From positions 3,286,001-3,350,000 of the forward strand of contig JAZHRO010000022.1 of NCBI GenBank assembly GCA_037157565.1: 64,000 nucleotides of DNA. The letters run 5' to 3'. Each line of letters starts with the position of its first letter. Position 1 is the stretch's first letter. The notes beneath the pieces are model-generated. The model was given only the letters and a program-made list of their open reading frames with translations, made no database searches and was not told the origin of the DNA. Below, piece after piece: positions 1-11,283 of this stretch. Made by a program: the position numbers and the translations under genes. The DNA is from Thalassia testudinum. Taxonomy: Eukaryota; Streptophyta; Magnoliopsida; Alismatales; Hydrocharitaceae.

Positions 1-499
1 GTGGTCGATGTGTGCACTGTCACTGCACACACACTATGGCATGGGAAAGACGATGGTGATGCTCGCTCAAGCCATGGTGCACTCTGGATCCACAGTGTAC
101 GCTAGGTAGCTCCCCGCAAGGGGGAAGATGCCAATGTCATCTCCTTTCTTTGCCTCCTCTCTTTAACTCCTCTCCTTTGTGCGTGCGTGAGTTAAGGGAT
201 TTTCAAATCCCTTAGCTATTTTTGGCCTTGTTTGTTGAGGGAGGGCGGTGGGAGATCAGGTGAAGAGTTGCGGCTGGCCGGATATGTGTTGGGGAAATTA
301 TTCCCCCCCTTCCTCTTTCCAAATATTATTCCTGTAATCATAAAAACGTAAATCATTACATATTAAGTTATAGAATAGATGTAAACCTAAATTATGATGC
401 ATGCAAACATTCTATAACTTAATGTAGTTATTAACAAACCTAAAAGATACAATTAGAGTTACTTAGGCATAATATTAGTCCATTAAAATGGACTCATCA
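1..499 (-). mobile_element. Athila-like (beta-type) LTR end, partial
   Basis: Read on the minus strand from 499, this begins TGATGAGTCC and runs through an AT-rich stretch with a GCATGCATCAT box. That resembles the first 150 bases of the Athila-type LTR at 47567-49088, which has the same box on the same strand. The LTR start abuts the interior of an alpha-family LTR at position 500. The left part (1-290) is GC-richer and runs off the window, so length and TSD cannot be judged. The assignment rests on weak similarity near the terminus only. Confidence 0.4.
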
Positions 500-2047
500 G
501 TCCGCTCCTTGCCATACTAGCTAGGAGCTCTTAGACCCTTTCCTCCTCGCTGCTCCTCCCACCGGAGACTTCGTCCCTTCTGGCATTGACCAATCAAAGC
601 TGACGTGGATCTCCTTCCCCGTCATCCATAATTAGGTTTCTTCACACACTCTCTCTCCCTAGTTTAGATTAGGACTCTTAACTCTTTAATTCAATCGCCA
701 ATCCACTATCTCCCCCATCATCTTCTCTGCCTTCGACTAGCTCCGACGAGCTCGCGACGCCGCTACACTACACCAATCCACCTGCTCTAACTTCCAAAAC
801 CTCCACTACATCACCCTCATTGAAAGGCCTCTTCTTATTCGCCCTTTCCCCCACCAAAATGCTAGTGGAACAACCCATGTTTTCACTGACTGCCTAGCCA
901 CTGTCCGGCCACCACACGCACACAACCACCACATTGACACCACCAACACCTTTGCCACCACATGGTGAAGCCTCTGAACCATTTGGTTGGGGTGAATATC
1001 CCATGTTTTGTCTTTTCAGAAGTTCGTCGAATGCTTCTTTACCGTTAATCACCACCGCCATACGCTTCATTCCGTTGACCTCGAGGCTTGGTTTTATCAC
1101 TAGGAGCTGCAGAAACACTTCACAACTCGAGCTGCTCCTTCAATTGACCAAAGCATCAACCATAGCGGCAGTAATCAATGGAATTCCATCTACTGTGCAT
1201 CCTCGAAGGAGAAGGGACTTCATAGTCCCACATCGTCTGTGTCAAAATGTGCGCAGCACATAAAAGGACTTTGTGTCCTTTGCTTGTTGCCTCAAAGTAA
1301 ACACGGGGGGTGAGGTCCCACATGCACTGTTCACTCCTTACTTGTGGTACATGCCACGCTGGTGTGGACCCTACCCGGATCCTATTACCCGCCTAAAATC
1401 CGATTGCTCGATTCTGGAATAGAGGAGAGGAGAAATTCTGAGGGGGAAAGGGGGGAGGGTTTTGCTTCAGGATCTGTCCTGTTGACTCGAGATGCGTGCC
1501 TGTGTGTTCTATACTTAGCATCTCTTTAAGGTCTCGTGCCTCTATGGTTAGTGCCTTGCAGTGGCTCTGTGCTTGTTCTAAGGCCTTGATACTTAAGGCG
1601 TCTGAGCCTTACTTGCGACGTTTGATCTGGTACTATGGCCTTATTTGAGTTGATACTTGGTATCTGATCTGACGTGGAATTGAGGGTTAAGTGGTTCTAA
1701 CCACTGGTGGATTATTTAAGTAATTTGATACTTGGGATATGTGCTTTGATTGAAGAAAATAATTGGTGATCTAGATCACCATTGTTTTTGAGGTTTTATT
1801 CTTTTTATCCCATGATATCTTGAGATATGATTTGGTTGATATTGAATATATTTTTATTGATTCATTATATATTATTGTGCTCATTGTGTATATCATTGAT
1901 TAGTGTTGTGAATTCCACATTTGCTCCCTGCGAACGACCTCAGACTCAATTTCCGGGTTTTGAGTTTTATAAATTTAAATGCTGTAGCATTTTCATCAAC
2001 TATACTACAGTGTATATCTCTTAAATTGATGCAAAATGCATACAACA
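500..2047 (+). mobile_element. Alpha-family LTR copy G, 3' part
   Basis: This is the last 1.55 kb of an LTR of the alpha family, which has seven copies in the window. Shared marks are the CT-rich CACCGG stretch near 570, a GGGTGAGGTCCC box near 1310, the run AATTCCACATTTGCTCCCTG near 1910, a TATACTAC box near 2001, and the 3' terminus CAACA at 2047. It ends against copia 3' sequence on the minus strand (2048-2816). Its 5' half is not in the window. Short ORFs here (for example 934-1263) have no family resemblance and are not called. Confidence 0.65.
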
Positions 2048-2229
2048 ACTGCTTACATTCTATCATAAATGTCTTAAACTCCTTTAAAGCCTTTGCTCTT
2101 CCTAAGTTTGCAAGTTAAGGCACTTAGGCTTATGGGGACTAAACTTAAATGCAAAAGCATCTAATAATAACTTCCAATTAATTCCTCATAAAACTTGTTA
2201 TTACCACATTGAACCTACTTTGTGGGATC
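2048..2229 (-). mobile_element. 3' untranslated tail of the host copia element
   Basis: This follows the copia RNase H region directly on the minus strand and is interrupted by alpha LTR copy G at 2047. No copia 3' LTR is recognisable, so the element is cut here. No ORF is supported. Confidence 0.5.
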
Positions 2230-2816
2230 TCCACTTAGTTAGGTTTGGATGCTACTGCGGGTGAGCTCTCAATGGATCTTAGTCCCAACCTAAGCCTAGA
2301 CTTAAGGGCTAAAGATTTATCAAGTCCTTTCGTAAATGGATCTACTGTGTTATTCTTGGATTATATAAATTTCACAGCAATCACTCTTTGTGACACCAAA
2401 TCCCTTACAGATTTGAGTCTGATTTGGATATGTCTCTTTGTTTTCTAATTAAATTTTGAACTCTTAATCTTTGCTATTGCAGTCATGCTATCACAATGCA
2501 AAGATATTGCAGGAATCAACTTATACACCATAGAGATTTCTAAAACAAGTCCCTTTAGCCATTTAACCTCAATTCTAGTGGTGTCAAAGCACATAGCTCA
2601 GCCTCAAAGGTAGATCAGGCTAAAATGGTCTATTTTGTAGATTTTCAAAAGACTACTCTGCCTCCAAGGGTAAAAACAAATCCTGTAATAGCATTGCTCT
2701 CGAAATCCTCCATTTGACCTATCTAGCTTACATCACTATGTCATTCCAAAATTGGAGGATACTTTCCATAATGTAAACTAAGGGAAATAGTTCCCTTTAA
2801 GTACCTGAGTACTCGG
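2230..2816 (-). pseudogene. Ty1/copia RNase H, end of pol (host copia fragment 4)
   Basis: Minus-strand translation starts RVLRYLKGT and continues with GFVFTLGG, KSTK, STFEAEL, LHCDS and DPFTKGL. These are the ordered landmarks of copia-type RNase H (the wall before TK-TI-ARST-EAE, the HCDS box and the C-terminal DP-TKGL box). Several in-frame stops (TAG, TAA, TGA) and at least one frameshift make it a pseudogene. The start RVLRYL continues exactly the fragment at 50609-50699, which ends LDALERVL, so both belong to one element split by the 2817-50608 cluster. The junction bases are ctcgg at 2812-2816 and ctcgt at 50609-50613, a TSD with one mismatch. Confidence 0.85.
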
Positions 2817-3661
2817 TGAGGGAACACCATCATGGACCCTAACTAGCCACGTTTAGTCATGTTTAATTGATTAAAGCTCCTACATAATCATCTGGGGGTC
2901 ATAATTTCATATTATTCTGATTTGAGATAAGGACAAGAAATCAGGGTTAATTGTTTAATTTTAACAAAAAATCACAAACATGGATTAACCATAGGGTCAC
3001 TTAGGGGTTAAATGAAGGTCAAGTAAGCTCAAAATTCTAAAAAGTGGGTCAACACTGGTAGAAACAGGGTTTCACGCATTTCGAGAACCAAAACAACACA
3101 CCAAAACCCTAATTTCAGACCCACTTAAATTAAAAAGGTTTTGGTCAGGATAAGATTCATCTAAACCTCCTAAAAGTCATAGAAATATATTCTATGAGGT
3201 TTGGTACCCTTGGTTTGACCATCTGAACCTATTTTGACCTATAACAGAGTTTTAGACGGAAATTTACCCTAATTTGGGCTTCTGTGCAAATTGCCCAATT
3301 AAACGTGGTCAAAACTTAAATCCAAGTTCACCATTAGATTCCTTGGATGAAAATTAGGTTAATGCCAAAATTTGAACCCAATTAAAGTCCATCTTGACCT
3401 AGTTTGCAAGTTAGCCCTCTGAAGCTCTATTTCTTACAGTTACCCCCTCAGGTTTCAAATTCTTCACAAATGGGTCCCTAACTTCTCGTAATTTTCTTTA
3501 TTTCGGTCCCTGCAGCCATTGGTGTTGATGTAGCTTCTGTAGCAAGATTCGAAGGAGGTTTTCTCCCTCAAATCAGATCCAAACTCCTCCAAACTTAGAG
3601 TGATTGATCGTAAGGACTTCCTTAATCTATTGAACTGCCTTTTGAAACTCGATTCGGTCCC
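2817..3661 (+). mobile_element. Copy E LTR, piece 1 (5' end)
   Basis: The 5' third of alpha LTR copy E. It aligns by eye along its length with the start of copy F at 3662, including the shared phrases aaaaagtggg/aaaaagtgga-tcaa and TTTGACCATCTGAAC. It stops at gtccc (3657-3661), the TSD of inserted copy F. It has no coding capacity. Confidence 0.75.
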
Positions 3662-5618
3662 TGATGGTAACATCATCATTATCCATAACTAACTTGAATT
3701 AGTTGAAATAAAGTGACATATGCACCTGAATGATTGCCTAAGAGCCATAATTCTACTCTGATCCATTTTGAGGAGAATATTAAAACAGGGTTAAATATGT
3801 AGTTTTAGCATCACATCACAAATGCAAAACAACCACAGGATCACCCAAGGGTTAATTGAAGGTCTATTGAGCATTAAAATATAAAAAGTGGATCAATTCC
3901 GATAGAAACGGGGTTTCATGCGTTTCGAGAATCGAATCAGAACACAAAATGCTAATTTCAGATCCACTTGAATTACAGAGTCTCTATGCAGCATAAAATT
4001 AATCTAAACCTTGTAAAAATCATAGAAAAATATTTTAATAGGTTTGGTATCCTTGGTTTGACCATCTGAACTTATTTTTACCTACAACAGAGTTACAGAC
4101 GGGATTTTGCCCTAATTTGGGCTTCTGTGAAAATTACCCAGTCAAACATGGTCAAAACTTAAATCCAACTCCACCATCAGATTCCTTGGGTCCAAATTAG
4201 GTTAATAGAAAAATTTGGGTATAATCAAAGTCTATCTTGACCTAGTTTGCATTTCAGTCCCTGAGATCTCTATTTCTCTCACTTAAGCCCCTAACTTTTA
4301 AATCTCTTGCAATCAGGTCCCTAAGTCTATGTCATTCTTGCAAAAATGCCCCTACCGGCATTAAAGGTGTGAAAGCACCTTCAACTGAGATTCGAGAGAG
4401 GAAATCTCTCTCAAATCAGATCCAATTCTCTTCAAAATTAGATGGAATGATCTTGAGGAGATGCTCGATCATTTGAGCCATCTCAAGAACCCTAAATCCA
4501 ATCCTAGAGCTCAGGTGAGCTTGAGAATTTTGGGGAACTTTTTCCTCTAAAATCGCTAATCAATCAGGCTCTTCCCTTGATTTAGAGCTCGGATTTGAGA
4601 TCTATATAAAGCCACGATGCACAAACCGTCCTCCTTAGTCGATTATAGGTCGGTTCTTAACCTCTTCCCTCCTCTCCGGCCAAGAAGCTCCGTGACTCCA
4701 ATGACCCTCTCAGTCTCCCTTGTCCACACCTTCAATGATCAAATTGAAGACACCAACATCATTTTCTCTTCTTCGCGACTAGAACCCATCAAAGTTTAGC
4801 TGCTTTGAGCCCCTTCATCGTCGCCGTTCCTCCACCGGAGCAATCTTCATCTCCGGTGCTGGCTAATTAAAGCCAGCGCCAAATCCTCCCTCCCATCATC
4901 CGTAATTAGTTTCTCCCTCTTCCTCTCTCTCCCTAGATTAGGAATTAGCCCTCAACATCTCGATTCGACCATTGTTTCGTAGCCTCCCGCATCATCTTCT
5001 CCAACGCTGGCAGTACCTCTGGCGGGGCCGTGCATCTTCTTTATGCCCCCAAACACCAGACCACCACCATAAGAAGCTTCCTCACCCTCCACAAATCAAA
5101 AGCCCTAACAAAATTTGAAGCTTCATCCACTACAACATCTCCATGAACAACCCACCATCCCACAGCCATCTCCGACTTCGCCTGACCACATCTGATTGTC
5201 GTTCACCAAATTAACCCTGTTGTCTTCCTCCTTGCCTCATAGCAACACTCATGAACGCTTTAATTGGGGCATTAAACCCTTGCTTCATATTGCAGATCCC
5301 CATTGGATTGAGCTTCAACTCCTCTGCTACCCACTGCCATTTGCTGTCTGCTAACCTCACTTCCACCTCCAGGCACTACGGACGACCACCATGAAGCGAC
5401 CTGTAGTTGTAATTGAAGAGGGGCTCAAAGCTGCAGCGTCAATTGAAGACGATTCCAGCCGTTGCTTCACATGAAGACGAAGGCACTTTTAGTGCCACCT
5501 CAGTCACGGCAAAATCACTTTAGTGCATAAATTGGATTCTTGTTGATAGTTGATTGCCTCAAGTACATAGGGGTGAGGTCCCTCTCACCTTGGCTCGCAC
5601 ACTTCACCCGCCTCTCAC
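3662..5618 (+). mobile_element. Copy F LTR, piece 1
   Basis: The 5' two-thirds of solo LTR F, up to the insertion point of element A. The last five bases, ctcac (5614-5618), are repeated at 18866-18870 as A's TSD. No ORF here resembles a gene. Confidence 0.85.
4603..4611 (+). promoter_or_regulatory. TATA box of alpha LTR copy F
   Basis: TATATAAAG lies about 940 bases into the F LTR. The C copy has TATAAAAG at an equivalent place (35285-35292), also about 940 bases in. The conserved position supports it as the core promoter of the LTR family. Confidence 0.5.
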
Positions 5619-5639
5619 TGTTACGAACGCAGCTTCAAG

Positions 5640-5710
5640 ACATTTTTAAGACGTCTGGGAGGTGGCCTAGACGTCTGACCAGACGTCTGGAACCCCTTCC
5701 AGATGTCTGG
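5640..5710 (+). repeat. Cluster of AGACGTCT palindromes in the U3 of A
   Basis: Exact AGACGTCT occurs at 5649-5656, 5669-5676 and 5681-5688, with a decayed AGATGTCT at 5701-5708. Neighbouring copies pair as inverted repeats (GTCTGG with CCAGAC). The cluster is 150 bases upstream of the TATA box. The same cluster is found at 6747-6850 and 16130-16195. Confidence 0.85.
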
Positions 5711-5851
5711 GATTTAATTTCTGTGGCGTACGGGGTTGCGTCTGCGCGCATGCGCGCGCATACCTGCAACCACCACCCGCTTTCCCTTTTTTTCCCTCTC
5801 TCCTCTTGTAGGGTGCAGTGCTGTGCTCTCTCTCTCTCTCTCCCTGCGCGG

Positions 5852-5862
5852 CCTTATAAGGC
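5852..5862 (+). promoter_or_regulatory. TATA box in the 5' LTR of A
   Basis: CCTTATAAGGC follows a CT-rich microsatellite. The same sequence and context recur in the 3' LTR at 16347-16357. The CT tract just upstream and CT-rich sequence downstream are typical of a plant core promoter, so transcription probably starts near 5885. Confidence 0.6.
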
Positions 5863-7050
5863 CCTCGCCCTTTCCCTCACTCTCATCTCCTTCTCTTCCT
5901 CCTTCTTCTTCTTCCAGCTGGTGCGAGAGTGAGCGAGCGGTGGCAGCAGCGGCTGCGGCAAGTGTGCGGGAGGAGGTGTTGCGCGAGGGAGGAGACGCTC
6001 AACCGTGAGGGCTCGAGCTTGCCAGGGCGGCTAGAGCCGGCCGGCGGGGGAGAAACGGGCGTGGAGTGTCGCGGGAGGGCTGCTGCAACTCGAGCAGCAG
6101 GCGGACAGGGCGCGGCATGGCCGTGCGTCGCGGGTGGAGAGCGAGTCGAGCTCTGATTCTGGAAGTTTTTCCAGAATCAGACGTCTGGGATTCCAACTAG
6201 ACGACGATGAAGACGTCTGGAGGACTGTCAAGACGTCTGGCAAGTAAGTTATTTCATCCTCCTTCCTTTTTCGCGCGTACGGCCATGCAGCCGTCCGCCG
6301 TGCCTTCGTCTGCAACCCATCGTACTGAGAGCGAGGAGTGGGTGCGTGCAGGTTCTGCTCGAGAGGGCGCGAGACTCGCCATCCAACGCGAATCGGATGT
6401 CTGGCCGCAGTGCCAGACGACGGAGAGGACTTCCAGACGTCCGGGTTGACCATCGGACGTCTGGAAACTAGGCCAGACGCCCCCGCAGGCTTCAGGACAT
6501 CTGAGGGACTACACAGAACGAAGGTATCGTCTGACCCACATTTTAAGACGTTTGGAAGAGGTTCCAGATGTCTGATTTTGGACTGTTTCATCGTTTTTGA
6601 CCCATTTAGGGCCCGTTCGGAGTCCGTTTTCCACGTTTCGAGTTGCGTTCTTTTCAGAATAAAATCCTCTACCCGTTTACAGTAATTATATACTATTCTG
6701 AGAAACTCCTTGTGTTTGATCCTTGTTGTTACGAACGCGTGCCCCAGACGTCTTTTAAGACGTCTGGGAGGTGACCCAGACGTCGGACCAGACGTCTGGG
6801 ATCAAATCCAGATGTCTGACCAGACGTCTGGGATCGTTTCCAGACGTCTGGAAAATAGTTTTTTTTCGCACGAAAGATTCGTCTGCGCGCCTGTGCGCGC
6901 AGACCCGCGATTCCCCTCTCTCTCTCTTTTTCCCCCTCTCTCTGCGGCTGCAGACCTGCCGCGCTCTCTATCCCTCCTCCTCGCGCGGCCTTAAAAGGCC
7001 ACGCCTCCCCTCCCGTCTCCACCGTCTCCTCCTTCTTCTCCTTCAGACAG

Positions 7051-7086
7051 TGAGCGTGAGCGTGAGCGTGAGCGCGAGCGCGAGGG
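7051..7086 (+). repeat. TGAGCG hexamer repeat
   Basis: Four perfect TGAGCG units are followed by CGAGCG and CGAGGG, just downstream of the CTTAAAAGG TATA-like site in the nested solo LTR. The repeat falls in the expected transcribed leader and is not seen in A's own LTRs. Confidence 0.8.
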
Positions 7087-7634
7087 CGGCAGCGGCGGCC
7101 GCAGTGAGCGCGGAGGAGGTGCGGCGTGCGAGAGCGGAGCTCTGCCGTGAGGGCGAGCTCGCCGGAGCGACTTGGCCGGCCGGCGGAGGGCGCAGGGGGC
7201 GCGGAGCGACGCGGAGAGGGACCTGCTGCAGTCTGAGCAGCAGACGCGCGAGGTACGACGCGGGCGGCGTCGCGAGCGGAGGCCGAGTAGCGCCCTGATT
7301 CTAGAAAAATTTCCAGAATCAGACGTCTGGGTTGATAGTCAGACGGCGAGGGCGACGTCTGGAAGCTCATACAGACGTCTGAAAGGTGAGTATTCCGCCT
7401 TCTTCTTCCTTCCTGTCGACTGACCGTACTGAGGGAGGCAGTTGGCTGTGCGCAGGTTCGCTGATTCGCCATCCTTTGCGAATCAGACGTCTGGAAGTTG
7501 TACTAGACGGCGGGAGTGACCTCCAGACGTCCAGGGTGACCATCGGACGTCTGGGCGCTAGGCCAGACGTACCCGCAGACTTCTGGACGTCTGGGAAACC
7601 ACGCTGAACAGGTAATTCTCTGATCCACTGTTTA

Positions 7635-7662
7635 AGACGTCTGGAAGAAGTTCCAGACGTCT
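7635..7662 (+). repeat. Perfect 12-bp hairpin built from the AGACGTCT motif
   Basis: AGACGTCTGGAA, a four-base loop GAAG, and the exact reverse complement TTCCAGACGTCT. The equivalent sites in A's 5' LTR (6545-6572) and 3' LTR (17036-17064) carry the same arms with one or two CpG-decay changes. Confidence 0.85.
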
Positions 7663-9593
7663 GATTTTGCACAGTATCGTCTTTTTCGACCCGTTTAGGG
7701 CCCGTTCGGGCTCCGTTTTCCGCGATTCGAGTTGCGCTCTTTTCAGAATTAATTCCTCTACCCGTCTATAGTAGCTATACACTATTTTGAGACACTCCTT
7801 GTGTTTGATCCTTGTGATAGGACCTCGTTCAGTTGCAGTCTTGGGAGTCGCGGAGGAACGCGAGATTCCCGATCACGCCCCCATTACTCCTGTTGTACCT
7901 GGTAGAGTGGCTTAAGTTATTAAAATCTGTTAAAGTATGGAACCTTAACTAGAATCTAGGACATTGCATGAATCCTAGGAATGAGAAATGTATGGAATGA
8001 TAGCTCCTAAGTGTTGCATGAATCCTAGGGCTGGAAAATTAGATTGTATGATAGATCCTAGGATATGGCATGAATCCTAGGATGGAAAACTAGCAGAATG
8101 TATAATACTGCAGTCTTGGAAAAATGAAAAGGAATATAAAGTTTCCTGTAAATTGAATTAACAGCTGCCTGTTATGAATAAAGAAACGTGGGTGAGAACA
8201 TGGATTGTAAGAATGTGAAACTGGAAAGTGAAACCTGGATGTTTGAGTTAAAAGGATGGAACCCTACGGGGAATTAGGAGTGGAACTCCTGGAAAGAGAA
8301 AGGAATGGAACTGAGATGTTGTTCATACTGTCTCTTGGGTACGCAGTACCAAGGGAAGTACCTGTACCTGTTTAGTGCAGAGTGGGGCCAGCCACCCCAG
8401 GGACCCGGGGTTAGGATTGGCCGCTCTGTACCGACTTGCTAGCCCTCGTGTACGTAGTACCGAGGAGAGCTACTAGTGTTAGGAGAGTACTAGCTACCCC
8501 ACGGGCCCCGGGGTTCTGCTAGCCTCCTTCACCGACTTGTTAGGCCCACTGGGGCAAACCAGGGTAGTCAGGCGAGGGTGCGCGGACTGTGGAGGGGCAA
8601 GGCCCCGGTTTGGTTACTGTGGAGGGGTTGGACCCCGTGTTACTGAGAGGGCTCTGCCCTGTACTGGTTTCGTGCTGTGCTTTGGGTGCACCCGTTAACG
8701 GAAACGACTGACCGCGTGCCAGTACGGGTTAGCTACCTGTAAGTTTATCGCGCGTGTCGTAGTCACCGTTACGCCTGTCAGTGACCTTGGGGTGGTTGAC
8801 TGAGGGTAGGATCACCACGGGGGACTCTCCCGGCCAGGAGAGCACCACGTGCTACTTCTACCTTTTGGAAAAGACTGCAATCAAGATCGTTCCCACGAGG
8901 AACATTCGAGATCAAGTAAAAGATCTGAGGAATAAATGAAATAGTGAGACAATTGAAAAATGTAAATAAAGAAGTAATAGAACATAACAGCTACTGTACG
9001 CTCTACTGTTGTCTTAGTTTTAGTTGCCACTCTACTCAGCGTTTTGCTGACGTGTTACTCTCGTTACCTTTTTCAGGACCAGGTGTTGAGCAGCCAGGGT
9101 CAGCGGCTGCAGAGGACGCTGGGCCGAGTAGGGTCCAGTAGAGTTTACCACAGTCTTTTGTACCTCTTTTGTTTCTGTTATAGTGAGTAGTTCTTGTTTC
9201 CGCTGTACTTTCTTTACCTGCAGTTCGTGTTATATGATAAATGTTGTTCTACTGTTGTGGTGGTACCTACTGTAGTAGTTTCTTTCCTTACTGCTGTACT
9301 TTCTTACTGTTAGTTATATTCATGCTGAATGTGGTTTATTTTACTGCTCTTTTGGTTACTTCCTCGTTGGACGACTAGGTCTTGGGATTAGTCGAGTCGG
9401 TCCGGTTCTCGTGTCTCTTAGGGACTCGGGAATCGGGTCGTTACACTTGTGTTAGGACCCCATTCCATTGCAGTCTCGGGGGTTGCGGATTTACGCGGGA
9501 TTTCCGACCACGCCCCCAGTACTCCCGTTGTAGCTGGTAGAGTGGCTTTTAATTTACTTAATCAAATTTGTTACAATTGTGGAATAATTAATA

Positions 9594-9743
9594 GAGTCTA
9601 GGGCATTGCATGAACCCTAGGACTGAGAAACTAGATTGAATGATAGATCCTAGGGTATTGCATGAAACCTAGGACTGGAAACTAGATTGAATGATAGATC
9701 CTAGGGTACGGCGTGAATCCTAGGACTGGAAAACTAATGATAT
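9594..9743 (+). repeat. Three imperfect 51-bp tandem repeats in A's 5' LTR
   Basis: Each unit carries two CCTAGG palindromes around GCATGAA and ends in GATTGAATGATAGAT. The same array is present at 17361-17510 in the 3' LTR and, more diverged, at 7950-8100 in the nested solo LTR. Confidence 0.8.
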
Positions 9744-11104
9744 GTATATAATATTGTAGTCTTGGAAAATGTGGAAAGGAAATAATAGCTGCCTGTAATT
9801 GATTTAACAGCTGCCTGTTATGAATAAATGAACATGATTGAGAACATGGGTTGTATGAACGTGAAACTGGAATTGTGAAACCTGAATGTGCTGAGTTAAA
9901 AGAGCTGGAACCCTACGGGGAATTAGGAGTAGAACTCCTGGAAAGAGAATGAAATGGAACTGAGAAGGAAAGATGTGGAAGTGTGTTGTCTCTTGGGTAC
10001 GTAGTGCCAGGGGAAGCACCTGTTACCTGTTTAGTGTAGAGCGGAGCCAGCCACCCCAGGGATCCGGGGTTAGGTCTGGCCACTCTGTACCGACTTTTGG
10101 CCCTCGTGTACACAGTACCGAGGAGAGCTACTAGTGTAGGGAGAGTACTAGCTACCCCACGGGCCCCCGGGTTCTGCTGGCCCTCCTACACCGACTTGTT
10201 AGGTCCACTGGGCAAACCAAGGTAGTCAGGCGAGGGTGCGTGGACTGTGGAGGGGCAAGGCCCCTGTTTGGTTACTGTTTAGGGGTTGGACCCCTGTTAC
10301 TGAGAGGGCTCTGCCCTATACTGGTTCCGTGCTGTGCTTTGGGTGCACCCGTTAACAGAAACGACTGACCGCATGTCAGTGCGGGGTAGCTACCCGTGTG
10401 TTTATCGCGCGTGCCGTAGTCACCGTTACGTCTGTTAGCGACCTTGGGGTGGTTGACTGAGAGTAGGATCACCACGGGGGACTCTCTGGGCCAGGAGAGC
10501 ACCACGTGTTACTTCTACTTTTCGGAAAAGACTGCAACCAAGATCGTTCCCACGAGGAACATTCGAGATCAAGTGAAGGATCTGAGAAATAGATAAATTG
10601 TGAAACAATAGAAAGACGTAAATAAAGGAAGAAAGAAAATAAAACAGCTACTGTACACTTTACTGCTTCTTTAGTTTTAGTTTCCACTCTACTCAGCGTT
10701 TTGCTGACGTGTTACACTCGTTACTTTTCAGGACCAGGTGTTGAGCAGCCAGGGTCAGCGACTGCAGAGGACTCTTGGCCGAGTATGGTCCAGTAGAGTT
10801 ACCGCAGTTCTTTTGTACCCCTTTTTGTTCCACTGTAGTGAGTAGTTCTTGTTACTCTATACTTTTCTTTACTTGTAGTTCATGTTATGTTATAAATGTT
10901 ATTTTACTGTTGTGGTGGTACATGCTGTAGTAGTTCCTTTTCTTACTGCTATATTTTTGTTACTGTTAGTTATATTCGTGCTGAATGTGGTTTATTTTAC
11001 TGTTCTTTTGGTTACTTCCTCGTTGGATGACTAGGTCTTGGGATTAGTCGAGTCAGTTCGGGTCTCGTGTCTCGTAAGGACTCGGGAATCGGGTCGTTAC
11101 AAGA

Positions 11105-11116
11105 TGGTATCAGAGC
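11105..11116 (+). other. Primer binding site of A (tRNA-iMet)
   Basis: TGGTATCAGAGC begins three bases after the 5' LTR end (11101). It is the standard plant primer site complementary to the 3' end of initiator methionine tRNA. Confidence 0.95.
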
Positions 11117-11283
11117 AAGGTCATCCCGAGAGGTGAATCAACTGACTGGAAAATAACCAATTCACATGTCTATAACTAGAGTAGCCACCACAACATATCT
11201 TTTGACATGAGCTCTTAGACGTTTTCGTTAGGTATCGTTCCATATTGACGTGTTTCGTTTTGTTTCGTATCTCCTTGCAGGAG

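Larger units (their letters stand above)
6727..9445 (+). mobile_element. Solo LTR of the A family, nested in A's 5' LTR
   Basis: This 2.72-kb LTR starts TGTTACGAACG and ends GGTCGTTACA like A's own LTRs, and is flanked by a perfect 5-bp TSD cttgt (6722-6726 and 9446-9450). Removing it restores a continuous A LTR that matches the 3' LTR across the join. It is clearly more diverged from A's LTRs than they are from each other, so it is a different subfamily member that inserted later. It carries a richer AGACGTCT cluster (6747-6850), six tandem TGAGCG-like hexamers (7051-7086) and its own 51-bp repeats (7950-8100). Confidence 0.93.
5619..11101 (+). repeat. 5' LTR of element A, interrupted
   Basis: The LTR's own sequence is 5619-6726 and 9451-11101, about 2.76 kb, matching the 3' LTR at 16104-18865. 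The interruption (6727-9450) is a solo LTR plus its TSD. The first kilobase is dense in AGACGTCT-type palindromes and the second half holds three imperfect 51-bp repeats (9594-9743). By eye the two LTRs of A differ by several percent, mostly C/T and G/A. Confidence 0.92.

Noticed and set aside
5640..6590. Regular palindromic repeats reminiscent of a CRISPR array
   Set aside because: Spacing is irregular, the repeats are only 8-12 bases, copies occur in both LTRs, and the DNA is clearly a plant retrotransposon.
6031..7472. Long minus-strand ORFs (186 and 247 codons) in GC-rich DNA
   Set aside because: They lie in the LTRs of element A and the nested solo LTR, opposite to LTR transcription. 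Their Arg/Ser-rich translations are products of GC-rich and palindromic repeats, with no protein-family features.
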